DNA of 64,000 nt from Pleomorphomonas carboxyditropha (GCF_002770725.1 NZ_NQVN01000001.1:806001-870000); one strand, 5' to 3'; shown: positions 29,617 through 39,192, counted from the first letter of the stretch. Numbers and translations are program-made. The notes: generated from the letters alone by a model not told the origin.

Positions 29617-30942
29617 TCAGGCGTCGATCCGGCTTATTTTCAGGACATGCGCCAGATCCGGCCGGGCGCCGGCGATCAGCGCCGCGCCGAGGGCGGCGAG
29701 CTCGGGCTCGTCGATGCGGTGGATCGGCCGACCGAGAATGCCGGCGCGGAGACGCATCAGCGCGTCGGAGCGGCTCCAGCCGCCCGTCGCGAACAGCGGA
29801 CCGTCGCCGACGCCCGAGGCGGTGAGGTCGTCGAAGATGCCGGCGGTGATCCGGGCGCAGGCGACGAGCAGGGCAGCGGCGATGCGGCGCGCGTCCGATT
29901 CGTTTGCCTGAGCAAGGATGGCAGCGACCGCCGCGTGATCGGCTGGATCGTCGACGCTGGGCGTCGCCTCGGCGGGAATTTCGGCGGCGGCGAGCAGGTC
30001 GGACAGGAGATCGCCGGAGGGCGTCGGAAGCCTGAGCGGCGCCAGCGCCGCCGCCAACTCGAACACCTTGAAGCGCGCCTCGCGGCCGGGCAGCACGGAA
30101 ACCGAGCGGACGATGCCCGGCCGCGGCGGCACGGGGCGATCGGTTTCGCCATAGACGAGTTCGGCGGTGCCGAGCGAATCGACGATGGCATCCGGGTGCA
30201 GGCGGTGGGCGACCGAGGCGGCGACCGGATGGTCGTGACCGCCGGCGACGAGCCGGGTGGCGGTGGTGGCCGCCCCGGCTTGCGTGAGGCGGCCCGGCCG
30301 CATCGGACCGACCGTGGCGCCGGCCGGCAGAACCGGCGGCAGCGTCGGCGCCCGCGCCGCCGCGAGCAGGTCGTCGCGAAAGGCGCGGGCGGAAATGTCG
30401 TAGCAGGCGGTGCGGGCGGCCAGCGTCTCGCTGAGGAAGGCCCGCCCCGACCACCAGGCGGCGGGAAAGTCGGTGAGGGCGATCCAGCCCGCGACCGCCG
30501 GCACCGGACGATGGCGGGCGATCCACAGCCACTTGGCGGAGGTGCGCGTCGGCTCGAAGGCGAGGCCGGTGACGTCGACGCAGTCGTGGGCGGCGGCGAG
30601 CTCGTCCGCTTCGGCAGCGGCGCGGTCGTCGAACCAGGGAATGACGGTGGAGAGCGGCCGCAACGCGGCGTCGACGAGGCATCCGTCCTCCCCGACTCCG
30701 GCGGCGGCGATGGCCGCGATCGGGAGGCCGTCGGCGGCCTGCCGCCAGGCGTCGATGATCATGTCCTCGATCGCCTTCAGCAGGACGAGCGGCTCGGCCT
30801 CGCCGGCCCGGGCGCCGGCCGTGTCCTGTCCGAGGCGCGGCGTCGGGCGGCGACGGCGGGCGATGACGCCCGCCACCTCGTCGACCAGCACCACCTTGAT
30901 GTTGGTCGAGCCGATATCGACACCGCAATAAAGCCCGGACAT
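29617..30942 (-). CDS. FGGY-family carbohydrate kinase
   Basis: This 441-residue kinase has the N-terminal ATPase-fold motif GVDIGSTNIKVVL and the C-terminal segment GPLFATGGWSRSDAL followed by LAALGAALIAG. It is shorter than xylulokinase or LyxK (about 480-520) and forms a divergent FGGY branch. It is the second gene of an operon with the class I aldolase, ten bases downstream. Substrate unknown; a ketose or polyol whose phosphate is cleaved by the aldolase is plausible. Confidence 0.85.
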   Translation of the reverse strand: MSGLYCGVDIGSTNIKVVLVDEVAGVIARRRRPTPRLGQDTAGARAGEAEPLVLLKAIEDMIIDAWRQAADGLPIAAIAAAGVGEDGCLVDAALRPLSTVIPWFDDRAAAEADELAAAHDCVDVTGLAFEPTRTSAKWLWIARHRPVPAVAGWIALTDFPAAWWSGRAFLSETLAARTACYDISARAFRDDLLAAARAPTLPPVLPAGATVGPMRPGRLTQAGAATTATRLVAGGHDHPVAASVAHRLHPDAIVDSLGTAELVYGETDRPVPPRPGIVRSVSVLPGREARFKVFELAAALAPLRLPTPSGDLLSDLLAAAEIPAEATPSVDDPADHAAVAAILAQANESDARRIAAALLVACARITAGIFDDLTASGVGDGPLFATGGWSRSDALMRLRAGILGRPIHRIDEPELAALGAALIAGARPDLAHVLKISRIDA

Positions 30943-30952
30943 CCCGGCCTCC

Positions 30953-31750
30953 TCACCAGTGGCGGGTATAGTGCCGGCGGGTGATGCGCGCCAGTTCGCG
31001 GATCGTTTCCTTGGCCTCGGCTTCCGGACGCTGCCAGACCTTGCGGCCGATCACCAGACCCTGGGCGCCGGCCCGGATGACTTCCTCGGAATCGGTCAGC
31101 GTCGACTTGGAATCGCCGCTGAGCGCGCCGCCGGCCACCACGATCGGAATGCGCAGTTCCTCGACGAGGCGGGCGGTTTCCTCGGCGCCGGGGAAGGTGA
31201 TCTTGATGATGTCGGCGCCGAGGTCGAAGGCGATGCGCGCCACCTCGATCTCCTGCTTGACCACCTCCGGCGAGCGCGGCGCCGCCAGCAGCACCGGCTC
31301 GACCATCACCGGCATCTCCCACTTGGCGGCCTCGGAGATCACGTTGCCGATGCGCTCGCAATAGAGGATCTTCTCCTCGTCGGAGACGTTCCAGGGCAAC
31401 AGCAGCTTGACGCAGTCGACGCCGAGGCGGACGGCATCCTCGAGCCGGGCGACGATGGTGCCGGTGCCCTTGTCGGGCGTCTTGGTCGACCAGAAGGCGT
31501 CGATGGCCAGCACGCGGGCGAACTGCGGCTGGCGGGCCAAGAGAGCCTCGGTGGCGCGGACGATGCCGGTGGTCACCATGAAGCCGGTGACGTCCTCCTG
31601 CATGTAGCTGTTGATCACGTCGACGGGCGCTTCGAGGGCCGGAACGCGGCCCCAGACGACGCCGTGGTCGACCGGCACGATCAGCGCCGCCCGGTCCACG
31701 TGGAAAAGCCGGTTCATGCGGTAGCTCGTCGAGAGCCGGTGTTGGGCCAT
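30953..31750 (-). CDS. Class I aldolase, DhnA/FbaB/LsrF family
   Basis: This 265-residue TIM barrel has the family motifs LIVPVDHGVVWG near residue 23 and ADIIKITFPG near 180, whose Lys is the expected Schiff-base residue, and VAGGALSGD at a phosphate-binding loop. It should cleave or transfer on a phosphorylated ketose, as FbaB or LsrF do. Promoter and a probable GntR operator lie just upstream (31843-31896). Confidence 0.85.
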   Translation of the reverse strand: MAQHRLSTSYRMNRLFHVDRAALIVPVDHGVVWGRVPALEAPVDVINSYMQEDVTGFMVTTGIVRATEALLARQPQFARVLAIDAFWSTKTPDKGTGTIVARLEDAVRLGVDCVKLLLPWNVSDEEKILYCERIGNVISEAAKWEMPVMVEPVLLAAPRSPEVVKQEIEVARIAFDLGADIIKITFPGAEETARLVEELRIPIVVAGGALSGDSKSTLTDSEEVIRAGAQGLVIGRKVWQRPEAEAKETIRELARITRRHYTRHW

Positions 31751-31842
31751 GGTTCATCTCCTCGTTTTGCGGGTCCCTGGCGGAGGACCGTTGGAGCGGT
31801 GATCCGGCGTCGCCGTTCCTCGAAAGAGACGCGGTTCATCGC

Positions 31843-31896
31843 TTGTCGGTATCGTACGGACAAAATCTGTCTACCTTTTGCATATCGAGGCGTCAA
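31843..31896 (-). promoter_or_regulatory. Promoter of the aldolase operon with GntR-type operator (site B)
   Basis: On the reverse strand TTGACG (31896-31891), a 17-base spacer and TAGACA (31873-31868) form a promoter. Four bases further lies TTGTCNGTA-N3-TACNGACAA (31843-31863), symmetric apart from its variable base pair, covering the expected start of transcription. Confidence 0.65.
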
Positions 31897-31903
31897 TACC
31901 GTC

Positions 31904-31959
31904 TTGACAGTTGTTCGGTACCGAACGTATCGTCCGACTTGTCCGTACAAAAATGACGG
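31904..31959 (+). promoter_or_regulatory. Promoter of the DhaK-DhaL/CUT2 operon with operator half-site (site C)
   Basis: TTGACA (31904-31909), an 18-base spacer and TATCGT (31928-31933) form a forward promoter. The spacer contains the perfect palindrome GTTCGGTACCGAAC (31913-31926). TTGTCCGTA (31939-31947), an exact half-site of the GntR-type operator, follows the -10 by five bases, mirroring site B. The right half-site is weak. Confidence 0.6.
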
Positions 31960-32009
31960 TGAGGAGGAACCACGTAACGTCGTGGCTCACCGGGAGACGG
32001 GAGGACGGC

Positions 32010-33707
32010 GTGAAGAAGCTGATCAACGATGTCGGCGCGGTGGTCGATGACATGATCGACGGCCTCATCCGGTCGGTGGACGGCCTCAGCCGCATCGAGG
32101 GCGAACGCGTCATTGTCCGCCGCGACCTGGAGGCGGTTCGCTCCGCCGGGCAGGTGGCGCTGGTCTCGGGCGGCGGCTCCGGCCACGAACCGGCCCATGC
32201 CGGCTATGTCGGCGCCGGCATGCTGACCGCCGCCGTCTGCGGCGACGTCTTCACCTCGCCGTCGACCGATGCCGTGCTGGCCGCCATCCGTGCCGTCGGC
32301 GGCCCGGCCGGCGTACTGCTGATCGTCAAGTCCTATACCGGCGACCGCCTCAACTTCGGCCTCGCCGCCGAAATCGCCCGCTCGGAGGGCATTCCCGTCG
32401 AGATGGTGGTGGTAGCCGACGACGTGTCGCTCGCCACCGGCACGTCCAACGCCGGCCGGCGCGGCATCGCCGGCACCGTCCTTGTTCACAAAGTAGCCGG
32501 CGCCGCTGCGGCCGCCGGCCTTCCCCTCGATCGGGTCGCCGCCCTGGCGCGGCGGGTCGGCGACGGCGTCGGCTCCATGGGCGTCGGCCTCACCGCCTGC
32601 ACCGTGCCGGCGGCCGGCCGGCCGAGCTTCTCGCTCGCCGACGACGAGATCGAATTCGGCCTCGGCATTCATGGCGAAGCCGGCGTTCGCCGCGACCGGA
32701 TGCAGCCGGTGGGCGCACTGGTGTCGACCGTGGCCGAACGCATCTTCGAGGACCGCGGCCTTTTGGCCGGCGACCGCGCCGTGCTGCTCGTCAACAATCT
32801 CGGCGCCACGCCGGCGATGGAGATGGCGATCGTTGCCGGCGAGGCCGCCCGTGCCGCCGAGGCGCGCGGCCTCTGCGTCGAGCGCATGTGGACGGGCGCC
32901 TTCCTGACCGCCCTCGACATGGCCGGCTTCTCGCTGTCGGCGCTCGCCGTCGACGACGAGCTGCTGGGCTATCTCGACGCGCCGACCACCGCCTCGGCCT
33001 GGCCGACGTCGGCGGCGCCCGCCAAGATCGCGCCTGCCGTGGCGGTTGCTGCCCGCACTGACGAGGCCGTGGGCGGCGCCGGCGAACCCGATCTCACTCT
33101 CGTTTCGGCCATCGAGGCGGCCGCCCGCGCGTTGATCGCCGACGAGGCGCGTCTCACGGCGCTCGATCAGGCGGTCGGCGACGGCGACCTCGGCCTCAAT
33201 CTGGCGCGCGGCGCCGAGGCGGTGCTCGCCGAGATCGACGGCTATCGCGCCCTCGGCCGGTCGGCGGTACTGCGGCGCCTGTCGGCGACCGTCCGGAAGA
33301 CGGTGGGCGGAACCTCGGGAGCGCTCTACGCCGTCGGCCTGATGCGCGCCGCCGCCGTCGCCGAGAAGCCGGTGGCCGGCAACGCCCTCTGGGGCGAGGC
33401 GCTGGCCGCCGCCGCAGAGGCCATATCCCGGCTGGGCGATGCCCGCATCGGCGACCGCACGATGCTCGATGCCCTGCTGCCGGCCGCCGAGGCGCTGGCC
33501 TCGGCCGGCGCCGACCCGCGCGCCGGCTACGCGGCCGCCGTTAAGGCCGCCGCCAGCGGCGCTGCCGCCACCGCCGCCGTCACGTCCCGGCGCGGCCGCT
33601 CGAGCTATCTCGGCGAGCGGGCGGTCGGGCACCCCGACCCCGGCGCCGAAGCCGTCGTCGTCTGGCTGACCGCCATCGGGCAAGTCCTCGGGGAGGAGGA
33701 CGCCTGA
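32010..33707 (+). CDS. Dihydroxyacetone/erythrulose-type kinase, DhaK-DhaL fusion
   Basis: This 565-residue protein joins a DhaK domain (about 1-330) and a DhaL domain (about 365-565), as in ATP-dependent Dak kinases. GGGSGHEPAHAG and His221 in GLGIHGEAG mark the ketose-binding site where substrate binds covalently; AVGDGDLGLNLARG is the DhaL Mg/nucleotide loop. It starts with GTG 32010 behind GGGAGGAC. Family substrates are dihydroxyacetone and D- or L-erythrulose. It leads an operon with the CUT2 importer at 33844-37414. Confidence 0.87.
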   Translation: MKKLINDVGAVVDDMIDGLIRSVDGLSRIEGERVIVRRDLEAVRSAGQVALVSGGGSGHEPAHAGYVGAGMLTAAVCGDVFTSPSTDAVLAAIRAVGGPAGVLLIVKSYTGDRLNFGLAAEIARSEGIPVEMVVVADDVSLATGTSNAGRRGIAGTVLVHKVAGAAAAAGLPLDRVAALARRVGDGVGSMGVGLTACTVPAAGRPSFSLADDEIEFGLGIHGEAGVRRDRMQPVGALVSTVAERIFEDRGLLAGDRAVLLVNNLGATPAMEMAIVAGEAARAAEARGLCVERMWTGAFLTALDMAGFSLSALAVDDELLGYLDAPTTASAWPTSAAPAKIAPAVAVAARTDEAVGGAGEPDLTLVSAIEAAARALIADEARLTALDQAVGDGDLGLNLARGAEAVLAEIDGYRALGRSAVLRRLSATVRKTVGGTSGALYAVGLMRAAAVAEKPVAGNALWGEALAAAAEAISRLGDARIGDRTMLDALLPAAEALASAGADPRAGYAAAVKAAASGAAATAAVTSRRGRSSYLGERAVGHPDPGAEAVVVWLTAIGQVLGEEDA

Positions 33708-33732
33708 CCGCGGCAAGAGCTTGGCGCGGTCG

Positions 33733-33749
33733 TCCCGGAACCTCCGGGA
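33733..33749 (+). repeat. Short intercistronic stem-loop
   Basis: TCCCGGA (33733-33739) and TCCGGGA (33743-33749) pair perfectly around a three-base loop between the kinase and the binding-protein gene. It may protect the 5' end of the binding-protein mRNA. Confidence 0.35.
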
Positions 33750-33843
33750 TGCCCGCCCACGAACGCAGACCCGCGTGTCTGCCAAAGGGCAGCCCGGCGT
33801 CGCCGTGATCGCGCGCCGCGCCGTCCGAACAAGGAGGAGACCA

Positions 33844-34785
33844 ATGAAGCCTGCAACCTATCTCATGGCTGCCGCCGCCTTCGCGCTCGCGGCCGTGCCG
33901 GCGATGGCCGCCGACAAGGTTCCCACCCGCGTCGGCATCACCGTCGGTACGCTCGGCAACCCGTTCTTCGTGCCCCTGGTGGCCGGCGCCAAGGACACCG
34001 TGGCCAAGGCCGCCCCGGAGGCCGACGTCACCGTCATCGGCGCCGACTACGACCTCAATAAGCAGGCGACGCAGATCGACAACTTCATCGCCTCCGGCGT
34101 CGAGCTGATCATGATCAACTCGGTGGACGCCAACGCCATCGCCCCGGCGATCGAGAAGGCCAAGGCGGCCGGCATCACCGTCGGCGCCTTCGACGTCTCG
34201 GCCAAGGGCGCCGACGTCACCGTGATGACCAACAACGTCCAGGCCGGCGAGATCGCCTGCAAGTACCTGGCCGACCAGCTCAAGGGCAAGGGCGACGTCG
34301 TCATCATCAACGGCCCGCCGATCTCGTCGATCATCGATCGCGTCACCGGCTGCAAGAACGCCTTCGCCGGCTATCCCGACATCAACATCCTGTCGGACAA
34401 TCAGGACGGCAAGGCTTCGCGCGACGGCGGCTTCGCCGTCATGCAGGGTCTGTTGACCCGCTTTCCGCACATCGACGCCGTGTTCGGGGCCAACGACCCG
34501 ACCGCGCTCGGCGCCGACCTCGCTGCCAAGCAGCTCAACCGGCAGGAGATGATCATTGCCGGCGTCGACGGCGCTCCCGATGTCGTCGCCGCCCTCAAGT
34601 CGGGCGAGACCCGGATCGTCGCCTCCTCCTCCCAGGATCCCTATGCGATGGCCGCACGGGCCACCGAAATGGCTCTCGCCGCCTTCCGTGGCGAGGCCCA
34701 GCCTTCGGAGCCGGTGCTGCTCGATACCAAGCTGGTCACGGCGGACAACGTCGGCAGCTACATCGGATGGGATGCCGAGCGCTGA
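33844..34785 (+). CDS. CUT2 sugar-binding periplasmic protein
   Basis: This 313-residue protein has a signal peptide ending VPAMAADK, and ribose-binding-type segments VGTLGNPFFVPLV, ELIMINSVDANAI and VFGANDPTALGA. ATG 33844 is preceded by AAGGAGGAGA. It is followed by a strong stem-loop and then the ATPase and permease. Linked to a Dak-type kinase, its ligand may be a ketotetrose, a triose or a related polyol; this is inference. Confidence 0.92.
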   Translation: MKPATYLMAAAAFALAAVPAMAADKVPTRVGITVGTLGNPFFVPLVAGAKDTVAKAAPEADVTVIGADYDLNKQATQIDNFIASGVELIMINSVDANAIAPAIEKAKAAGITVGAFDVSAKGADVTVMTNNVQAGEIACKYLADQLKGKGDVVIINGPPISSIIDRVTGCKNAFAGYPDINILSDNQDGKASRDGGFAVMQGLLTRFPHIDAVFGANDPTALGADLAAKQLNRQEMIIAGVDGAPDVVAALKSGETRIVASSSQDPYAMAARATEMALAAFRGEAQPSEPVLLDTKLVTADNVGSYIGWDAER

Positions 34786-34795
34786 CGGCAGCAGC

Positions 34796-34827
34796 GGCCG
34801 CCGCGGCATCCCCCCGCCGCGGCGGCC
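34796..34827 (+). repeat. Strong stem-loop after the binding-protein gene
   Basis: GGCCGCCGCGGC (34796-34807) and GCCGCGGCGGCC (34816-34827) are perfect 12-base complements with an eight-base loop, starting ten bases after the binding-protein stop. No T-tract follows. Such hairpins commonly stabilise the abundant binding-protein message and reduce read-through into the ATPase. Confidence 0.6.
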
Positions 34828-34860
34828 TCCTTCGATACCGGACCGATCGGGAGAACAGTC

Positions 34861-36405
34861 GTGGAGCAAACGTCCGGACGGCCGGCGCCGCTTCTCGAGA
34901 TGCGCCACATCAGCAAGACCTTCGGCAGCATGGCCGCCCTGAAGGACGTCTCGCTGTCGGTGGAGCGCGGAGAAGTGCATGCGCTGATGGGCGAGAACGG
35001 CGCCGGCAAGTCGACGCTGATGAAGATCCTCTCCGGCGCCTATCGCGCCGACGCCGGCGGCTCCATCCTCATCGACGGCCGGGAGGTCGACATCGACGGG
35101 CCGCAGGCCGGCCGCCATTGCGGCATCGCCGTCATCTATCAGGAACTGTCGCTGGCCCCCAACCTGACGGTCGCCCAGAACATCTTCCTCGGCCGGGAGC
35201 ATCGGCGCGGCGGCTTCACCGACCGCAAGGCGCAGGAGGCGGCCTGCCGCGACGTGCTCGCCCGTCTCCGCCTTGCCTTCCCGCCGTCGACGGTGGTCTC
35301 CCGCCTGTCGCTCGGCGAGCGGCAACTGGTGGAGATCGCCCGGGCGCTCGCCTCGGACGCCCGCATCCTGGTGATGGACGAGCCGACGACCTCGCTCAGC
35401 CTGCTCGAGACGGAACGCCTCTACGAGATCATCGCCGACCTCAAGGCGCACGGTATCGGCATCATCTACATCAGCCACCGCATGGAGGAGATCTACGCGC
35501 TGTCCGACCGGGTCAGCGTGTTGCGCGACGGCCGCTACGTCGGCACGCTCGGCCGCGACGAGATCGTCGCCGAGCGGCTGGTGGCCATGATGGTCGGCCG
35601 CGATCTCTCCTCCTTCTACAAGAAGGACCATCGGCCCGCCGCCGATCGCCGGACGCTGCTTTCCGTCCGCGACATCGCCGACGACGTCCGCGTCCACGGC
35701 TGCTCCTTCGATCTCAAGGCCGGCGAGGTGCTGTGCCTGGCCGGCCTGGTCGGCTCGGGACGCACCGAGCTGGCCCGTCTCGTCTACGGCGCCGATCCGC
35801 GCACGCGCGGCAGCATCGCCCTCGACGGCCGGGCGCTCGACATCCGCCGAGCGCGCGACGCCATCGCTGCGGGCATCGTCTATCTCACCGAGGACCGGCG
35901 CCGGCTCGGCCTGTTCCTGGAGATGTCGATCAACGACAACGTCAGCATCAACGTCGCGGCCGGCGATGCCCATGGCGCCGGCTTCACCAATGCCGTGAAG
36001 GCGCGCGAGCGGGCCGACCGCGCGATGAAAACACTGGAGATCCGCGCCACCGGCATCTCGGCCAAGACCGGCGCGCTGTCGGGCGGCAACCAGCAGAAGG
36101 TGCTGCTCGGCCGCCTCTTGGAGACCGAGCCGCGCGTGCTGATCCTCGACGAGCCGACGCGCGGCGTCGACGTCGGCGCCAAGTCGGAGATCTATCGGCT
36201 GATCGACGATCTCGCGACGCGCGGCATCGGCGTCCTGATGATCTCCAGCGAACTGCCGGAGGTCGTCGGCGTCGCCGACCGGGTGCTGGTGATGCGCGAC
36301 GGACGGATCGTCGGCGAGATCGCCGCCGCGCCGGACCAGCCGATCACCCAGGAAGCCATCATGGCCTACGCGACCGGTGTCGCCGCCGTCGACGCGGACG
36401 CCTGA
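34861..36405 (+). CDS. CUT2 sugar ABC transporter ATPase
   Basis: This 514-residue protein has tandem ABC domains: N-terminal Walker [10 protein letters not shown], signature LSLGERQL, Walker [14 protein letters not shown]-terminal [10 protein letters not shown] and [12 protein letters not shown]. It starts with GTG 34861 behind GGGAGAAC. It forms the RbsA-type motor for the permease that follows 25 bases downstream. Confidence 0.93.
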   Translation: MEQTSGRPAPLLEMRHISKTFGSMAALKDVSLSVERGEVHALMGENGAGKSTLMKILSGAYRADAGGSILIDGREVDIDGPQAGRHCGIAVIYQELSLAPNLTVAQNIFLGREHRRGGFTDRKAQEAACRDVLARLRLAFPPSTVVSRLSLGERQLVEIARALASDARILVMDEPTTSLSLLETERLYEIIADLKAHGIGIIYISHRMEEIYALSDRVSVLRDGRYVGTLGRDEIVAERLVAMMVGRDLSSFYKKDHRPAADRRTLLSVRDIADDVRVHGCSFDLKAGEVLCLAGLVGSGRTELARLVYGADPRTRGSIALDGRALDIRRARDAIAAGIVYLTEDRRRLGLFLEMSINDNVSINVAAGDAHGAGFTNAVKARERADRAMKTLEIRATGISAKTGALSGGNQQKVLLGRLLETEPRVLILDEPTRGVDVGAKSEIYRLIDDLATRGIGVLMISSELPEVVGVADRVLVMRDGRIVGEIAAAPDQPITQEAIMAYATGVAAVDADA

Positions 36406-36430
36406 ACGGGCCAATTCGGGAGAGGTTCAG

Positions 36431-37414
36431 TTGACCAACACGACGAAAACCATCGACGCCGGTGCGCTGGCGCGCGCCGACAGGCTGCAAACCGTCATTC
36501 AGATCGCCGGCATGCTGCCGGTGCTGATTCTGCTCTGCATCGGCTTCGAGCTGCTGAGCGGCCGCTTCGCCACCTTCACCAACCTCTCCATCGTCATGCA
36601 GCAGGCGGCGATCAACACCACGCTGGCCGCCGGCATGACCTTCGTCATCCTGACCGGCGGCATCGACCTGTCGGTCGGCTCGATCGTCGCCGCCTCGGCG
36701 ATGGTGTCGGTGATGGGCTCGCTGATCCCCGGCTGGGGCTATATCGGCATTCCCGCCGGGCTGGCCGTCGGCCTTGCCTGCGGCCTGGTCAACGGCCTCC
36801 TGGTCGCCGTCGTCAAGCTGCCACCCTTCATAGCCACCCTTGGTTCGCTGACGGCGGTGCGCGGCTTCGCCCGCCTGATCGGCAACGACACCACCGTCTT
36901 CAACACGGCGATGCCCTTCGCCTTCCTCGGCAACGGCTCGCTGTTCGGCGTGCCCTGGCTGGTGATCATCGCCTTCGCCGGCATCGTCGTCTCGTGGCTG
37001 ATCCTGCGGCGCACGGTGCTCGGCACCTTCATCTACGCCATCGGCGGCAACGAGGACGCGGCCCGCCTCGCCGGCATCCGCGTCACGGCGGTGCTCACCT
37101 TCGTCTATGCGATTTCCGGGCTGTTCGCCGGCCTTGGCGGCGTCATGAGCGCCGCCCGCCTCTACGCCGCCAACGGCTTGCAGGTCGGCCAGTCCTACGA
37201 GCTCGACGCTATCGCCGCCGTCATTCTCGGCGGCACCAGCTTCGTCGGCGGCATCGGCTCGATCTGGGGCACGCTGGTCGGTGCGCTGATCATCGCCGTG
37301 CTGTCTAACGGCCTGATCCTGATCGGCGTTTCCGATATCTGGCAGTATATCGTCAAGGGGCTGGTGATCATCGCCGCCGTCGCCCTCGACAGGTATCACC
37401 GCTCGAGAGGATGA
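36431..37414 (+). CDS. CUT2 sugar ABC transporter permease
   Basis: This 327-residue RbsC-type permease has GGIDLSVGSIVAAS near residue 75 and about eight membrane helices. The start is TTG 36431, preceded by GGGAGAGG; the frame extends upstream into the end of the ATPase gene without a ribosome site. It closes the kinase-CUT2 operon. Confidence 0.92.
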   Translation: MTNTTKTIDAGALARADRLQTVIQIAGMLPVLILLCIGFELLSGRFATFTNLSIVMQQAAINTTLAAGMTFVILTGGIDLSVGSIVAASAMVSVMGSLIPGWGYIGIPAGLAVGLACGLVNGLLVAVVKLPPFIATLGSLTAVRGFARLIGNDTTVFNTAMPFAFLGNGSLFGVPWLVIIAFAGIVVSWLILRRTVLGTFIYAIGGNEDAARLAGIRVTAVLTFVYAISGLFAGLGGVMSAARLYAANGLQVGQSYELDAIAAVILGGTSFVGGIGSIWGTLVGALIIAVLSNGLILIGVSDIWQYIVKGLVIIAAVALDRYHRSRG

Positions 37415-37438
37415 CCGGCGACGGACTCCAAATGGCAC

Positions 37439-37467
37439 GGCGGCGCGATCGATATCGATGCGCCGCC
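37439..37467. terminator. Bidirectional terminator between convergent operons
   Basis: GGCGGCGC (37439-37446) pairs with GCGCCGCC (37460-37467), and the interior ATCGATATCGAT is itself palindromic, giving a long stem with a single bulge. It separates the CUT2 permease from the convergent SDR gene. Confidence 0.55.
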
Positions 37468-37492
37468 GCCCTGTCTTGATAAATCAATGGTC

Positions 37493-38221
37493 TCAGATAT
37501 CGAACTGGGCCGGCAGGATCACCAGGTCGCGGACGACGACGTTGCGCGGCCGCGTCAGCATGAACAGCACGGCTTCGGCGACTTCCTCGGGCTCGATCAG
37601 GCCGCCGGCCGCCTTCAGGGCGGCAAGCCGCTCCGGCACCCAGTCCTTGAGGAGGGCGGTGATCACCGGGCCGGGCTGCACCGCGCCGACGCGCACGTCA
37701 TGTTTCGCCACCTGGCGGCGGACGGTGTGCACGAAGGCCTGCACCGCGTGCTTGGAGGCGGTGTAGATCGGCTCGACCATCACCGGCACCACGCCGGCCA
37801 CCGAGCTGGTGAACAGGATGTCGCCGTGCTTGCGCTCGATCATGTAGGGCAACACGGCATGGGCGGTGCGGAAGGCCGCGTTGATGTTGAGGTTGAGCAT
37901 GCGGTCCCAGGCATCGGGATCGCCGGTGGCGGCGTCGCCGCCGATATAGGCGCCGGCGTTGGCATGCAGGATGTCGAGCTTGCCGGCCTTGTCGATGATC
38001 TGCGGCAGCATGGTGGCGACGCTCTTGGGATCCAGGAGGTCGATGCGGACCGGGAAGGCGTTGGCGCCGATCTCGGCGCAGGCCTTGGCGAGACCTTCTT
38101 CGTCGCGGTCGACGACGGCGACCCGGGCGCCGGCCTCGGCCATGGCCTTGGCGCATGCCAGGCCGATGCCGGAAGCGCCACCGGTGACGGCGGCAACCTG
38201 ACCTTCGATACTCACAGCCAT
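37493..38221 (-). CDS. SDR polyol dehydrogenase (ribitol 2-dehydrogenase-like)
   Basis: This 242-residue short-chain dehydrogenase has the NAD(P)-binding [13 protein letters not shown] and the catalytic Ser-Tyr-Lys in SSVAGVV and YTASKHA. The C-terminus [14 protein letters not shown] resembles ribitol dehydrogenase. It is last in the pentitol/L-xylulose operon and probably oxidises a pentitol to its 2-ketose. The start is ATG 38221 behind AAGGAGA. A GntR-type operator lies just upstream, inside the operon. Confidence 0.8.
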   Translation of the reverse strand: MAVSIEGQVAAVTGGASGIGLACAKAMAEAGARVAVVDRDEEGLAKACAEIGANAFPVRIDLLDPKSVATMLPQIIDKAGKLDILHANAGAYIGGDAATGDPDAWDRMLNLNINAAFRTAHAVLPYMIERKHGDILFTSSVAGVVPVMVEPIYTASKHAVQAFVHTVRRQVAKHDVRVGAVQPGPVITALLKDWVPERLAALKAAGGLIEPEEVAEAVLFMLTRPRNVVVRDLVILPAQFDI

Positions 38222-38233
38222 TTCAGTCTCCTT

Positions 38234-38254
38234 TCGTCCGTATCCGACGGACAA
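38234..38254 (-). promoter_or_regulatory. GntR-type operator before the SDR gene (site D)
   Basis: TCGTCCGTA-TCC-GACGGACAA deviates from TTGTCNGTA-N3-TACNGACAA by one base in each half. It lies 13-33 bases upstream of the SDR start, which suggests internal control of this gene by the GntR/UTRA regulator encoded 9 kb away. Confidence 0.5.
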
Positions 38255-38288
38255 TCGCTTTGTTTGTTGGACGTTTCCTCAAGTGTTC

Positions 38289-39167
38289 TCATGCGACCTG
38301 CAGCAGGCCGCCGAGGCGCATCTGCTCGATCATCCAGCGCCGGGCGGTGGCGATCTCCACCACCGGCTCGTCCGATTTCTCGGTCCACATCTCCATCAGG
38401 AAGGGGCCGCGATAGCCGAGGTCGGCGAGCGTGGCGAAGCAGGCCTTGAAGTCGACGCAGCCGTCGCCGAAGGGCACGTCGCGGAACTGGCCGGGGAAGT
38501 CGCCGGTTACCTTCAGCGTGTCTTTCAGGTGGATGGCGACGATGCGGTCGATGCCCGCCCTGAGCTCCGCGTCGACGTCGTTGCCCCAGGCCGTGAGGTT
38601 GCCGAGGTCGGGGTAGACGCAGAAGTACGGCGAGTGGATGAGCTGGTCGTATTCGCGCCAGCGGGTGATCGAGTTGATGAAGGCGGTGTCCATGATCTCG
38701 ACCGCCAGCATCACCTGCGCCTTGGCCGCCTCGCGCACCGACCACTGCAGGCCTTCGATGAACCGCTCCTTGGTGCCGACGTCGGCTTCCTCGTAGTAGA
38801 CGTCGTAACCGGCCACCTGGATGGTGCGGATGCCCAGGTCGACGCAGAGGTCGATCGCCCGGCGCATGATGTCGCGCGCCTTGACGCGCGTCGACGGATC
38901 GCGGCTGCCGAACGGGAAGCGGCGGTGCGCCGACAGGCAGACGCTCGGCACCGAGACGCCGAAATCGCGCACGGCGGCGCAGAAGGCGGCGCGCTCGGCC
39001 TTCGACCAGCTGAGGCGCGTCATGCGTTCGTCGGTCTCGTCGATCGACATTTCGACGAAGTCGAAGTCCAATGCCTTGGCGAGCGCCAGCCGCGCCGGCC
39101 AGTCGAGGTCCTTCGGCAGGGCCTTCTCATAGATGCCCAGCGGGTTGGGCAGCGCCTCTCGGGTCAC
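38289..39167 (-). CDS. ulaE: L-xylulose/L-ribulose-5-phosphate 3-epimerase
   Basis: This 292-residue TIM barrel closely matches UlaE/SgbU: LPNPLGIYEKALP at the N-terminus, FDFVEMSIDETDERMTRLSWS, VCLSAHRRFPFGS, and metal ligands in AVEIMDTAF and YPDLGNL. It should interconvert L-xylulose 5-phosphate and L-ribulose 5-phosphate. It starts with GTG 39167 behind TGGAGGAC; upstream in-frame residues are spurious. It follows the LyxK gene by 25 bases, giving consecutive pathway steps. Confidence 0.88.
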   Translation of the reverse strand: MTREALPNPLGIYEKALPKDLDWPARLALAKALDFDFVEMSIDETDERMTRLSWSKAERAAFCAAVRDFGVSVPSVCLSAHRRFPFGSRDPSTRVKARDIMRRAIDLCVDLGIRTIQVAGYDVYYEEADVGTKERFIEGLQWSVREAAKAQVMLAVEIMDTAFINSITRWREYDQLIHSPYFCVYPDLGNLTAWGNDVDAELRAGIDRIVAIHLKDTLKVTGDFPGQFRDVPFGDGCVDFKACFATLADLGYRGPFLMEMWTEKSDEPVVEIATARRWMIEQMRLGGLLQVA

Positions 39168-39192
39168 GTCGTCCTCCAGATATTGGTGGCTC

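Noticed and set aside
31913-31926. GTTCGGTACCGAAC as the main GntR operator
   Set aside because: The palindrome occurs once, and it differs from the TTGTCNGTA/TACNGACAA sites that recur; it may bind another protein but is not needed to explain the regulon.
33580-36414. A 944-codon reverse-strand open frame
   Set aside because: It lies opposite well-supported CUT2 binding protein and ATPase genes, and its translation is Gly/Asp/Val-rich without recognisable motifs.
37447-37459. ATCGATATCGAT as a regulatory operator
   Set aside because: It is the inside of a hairpin between convergent gene ends, far from any start codon, so a terminator explains it better.
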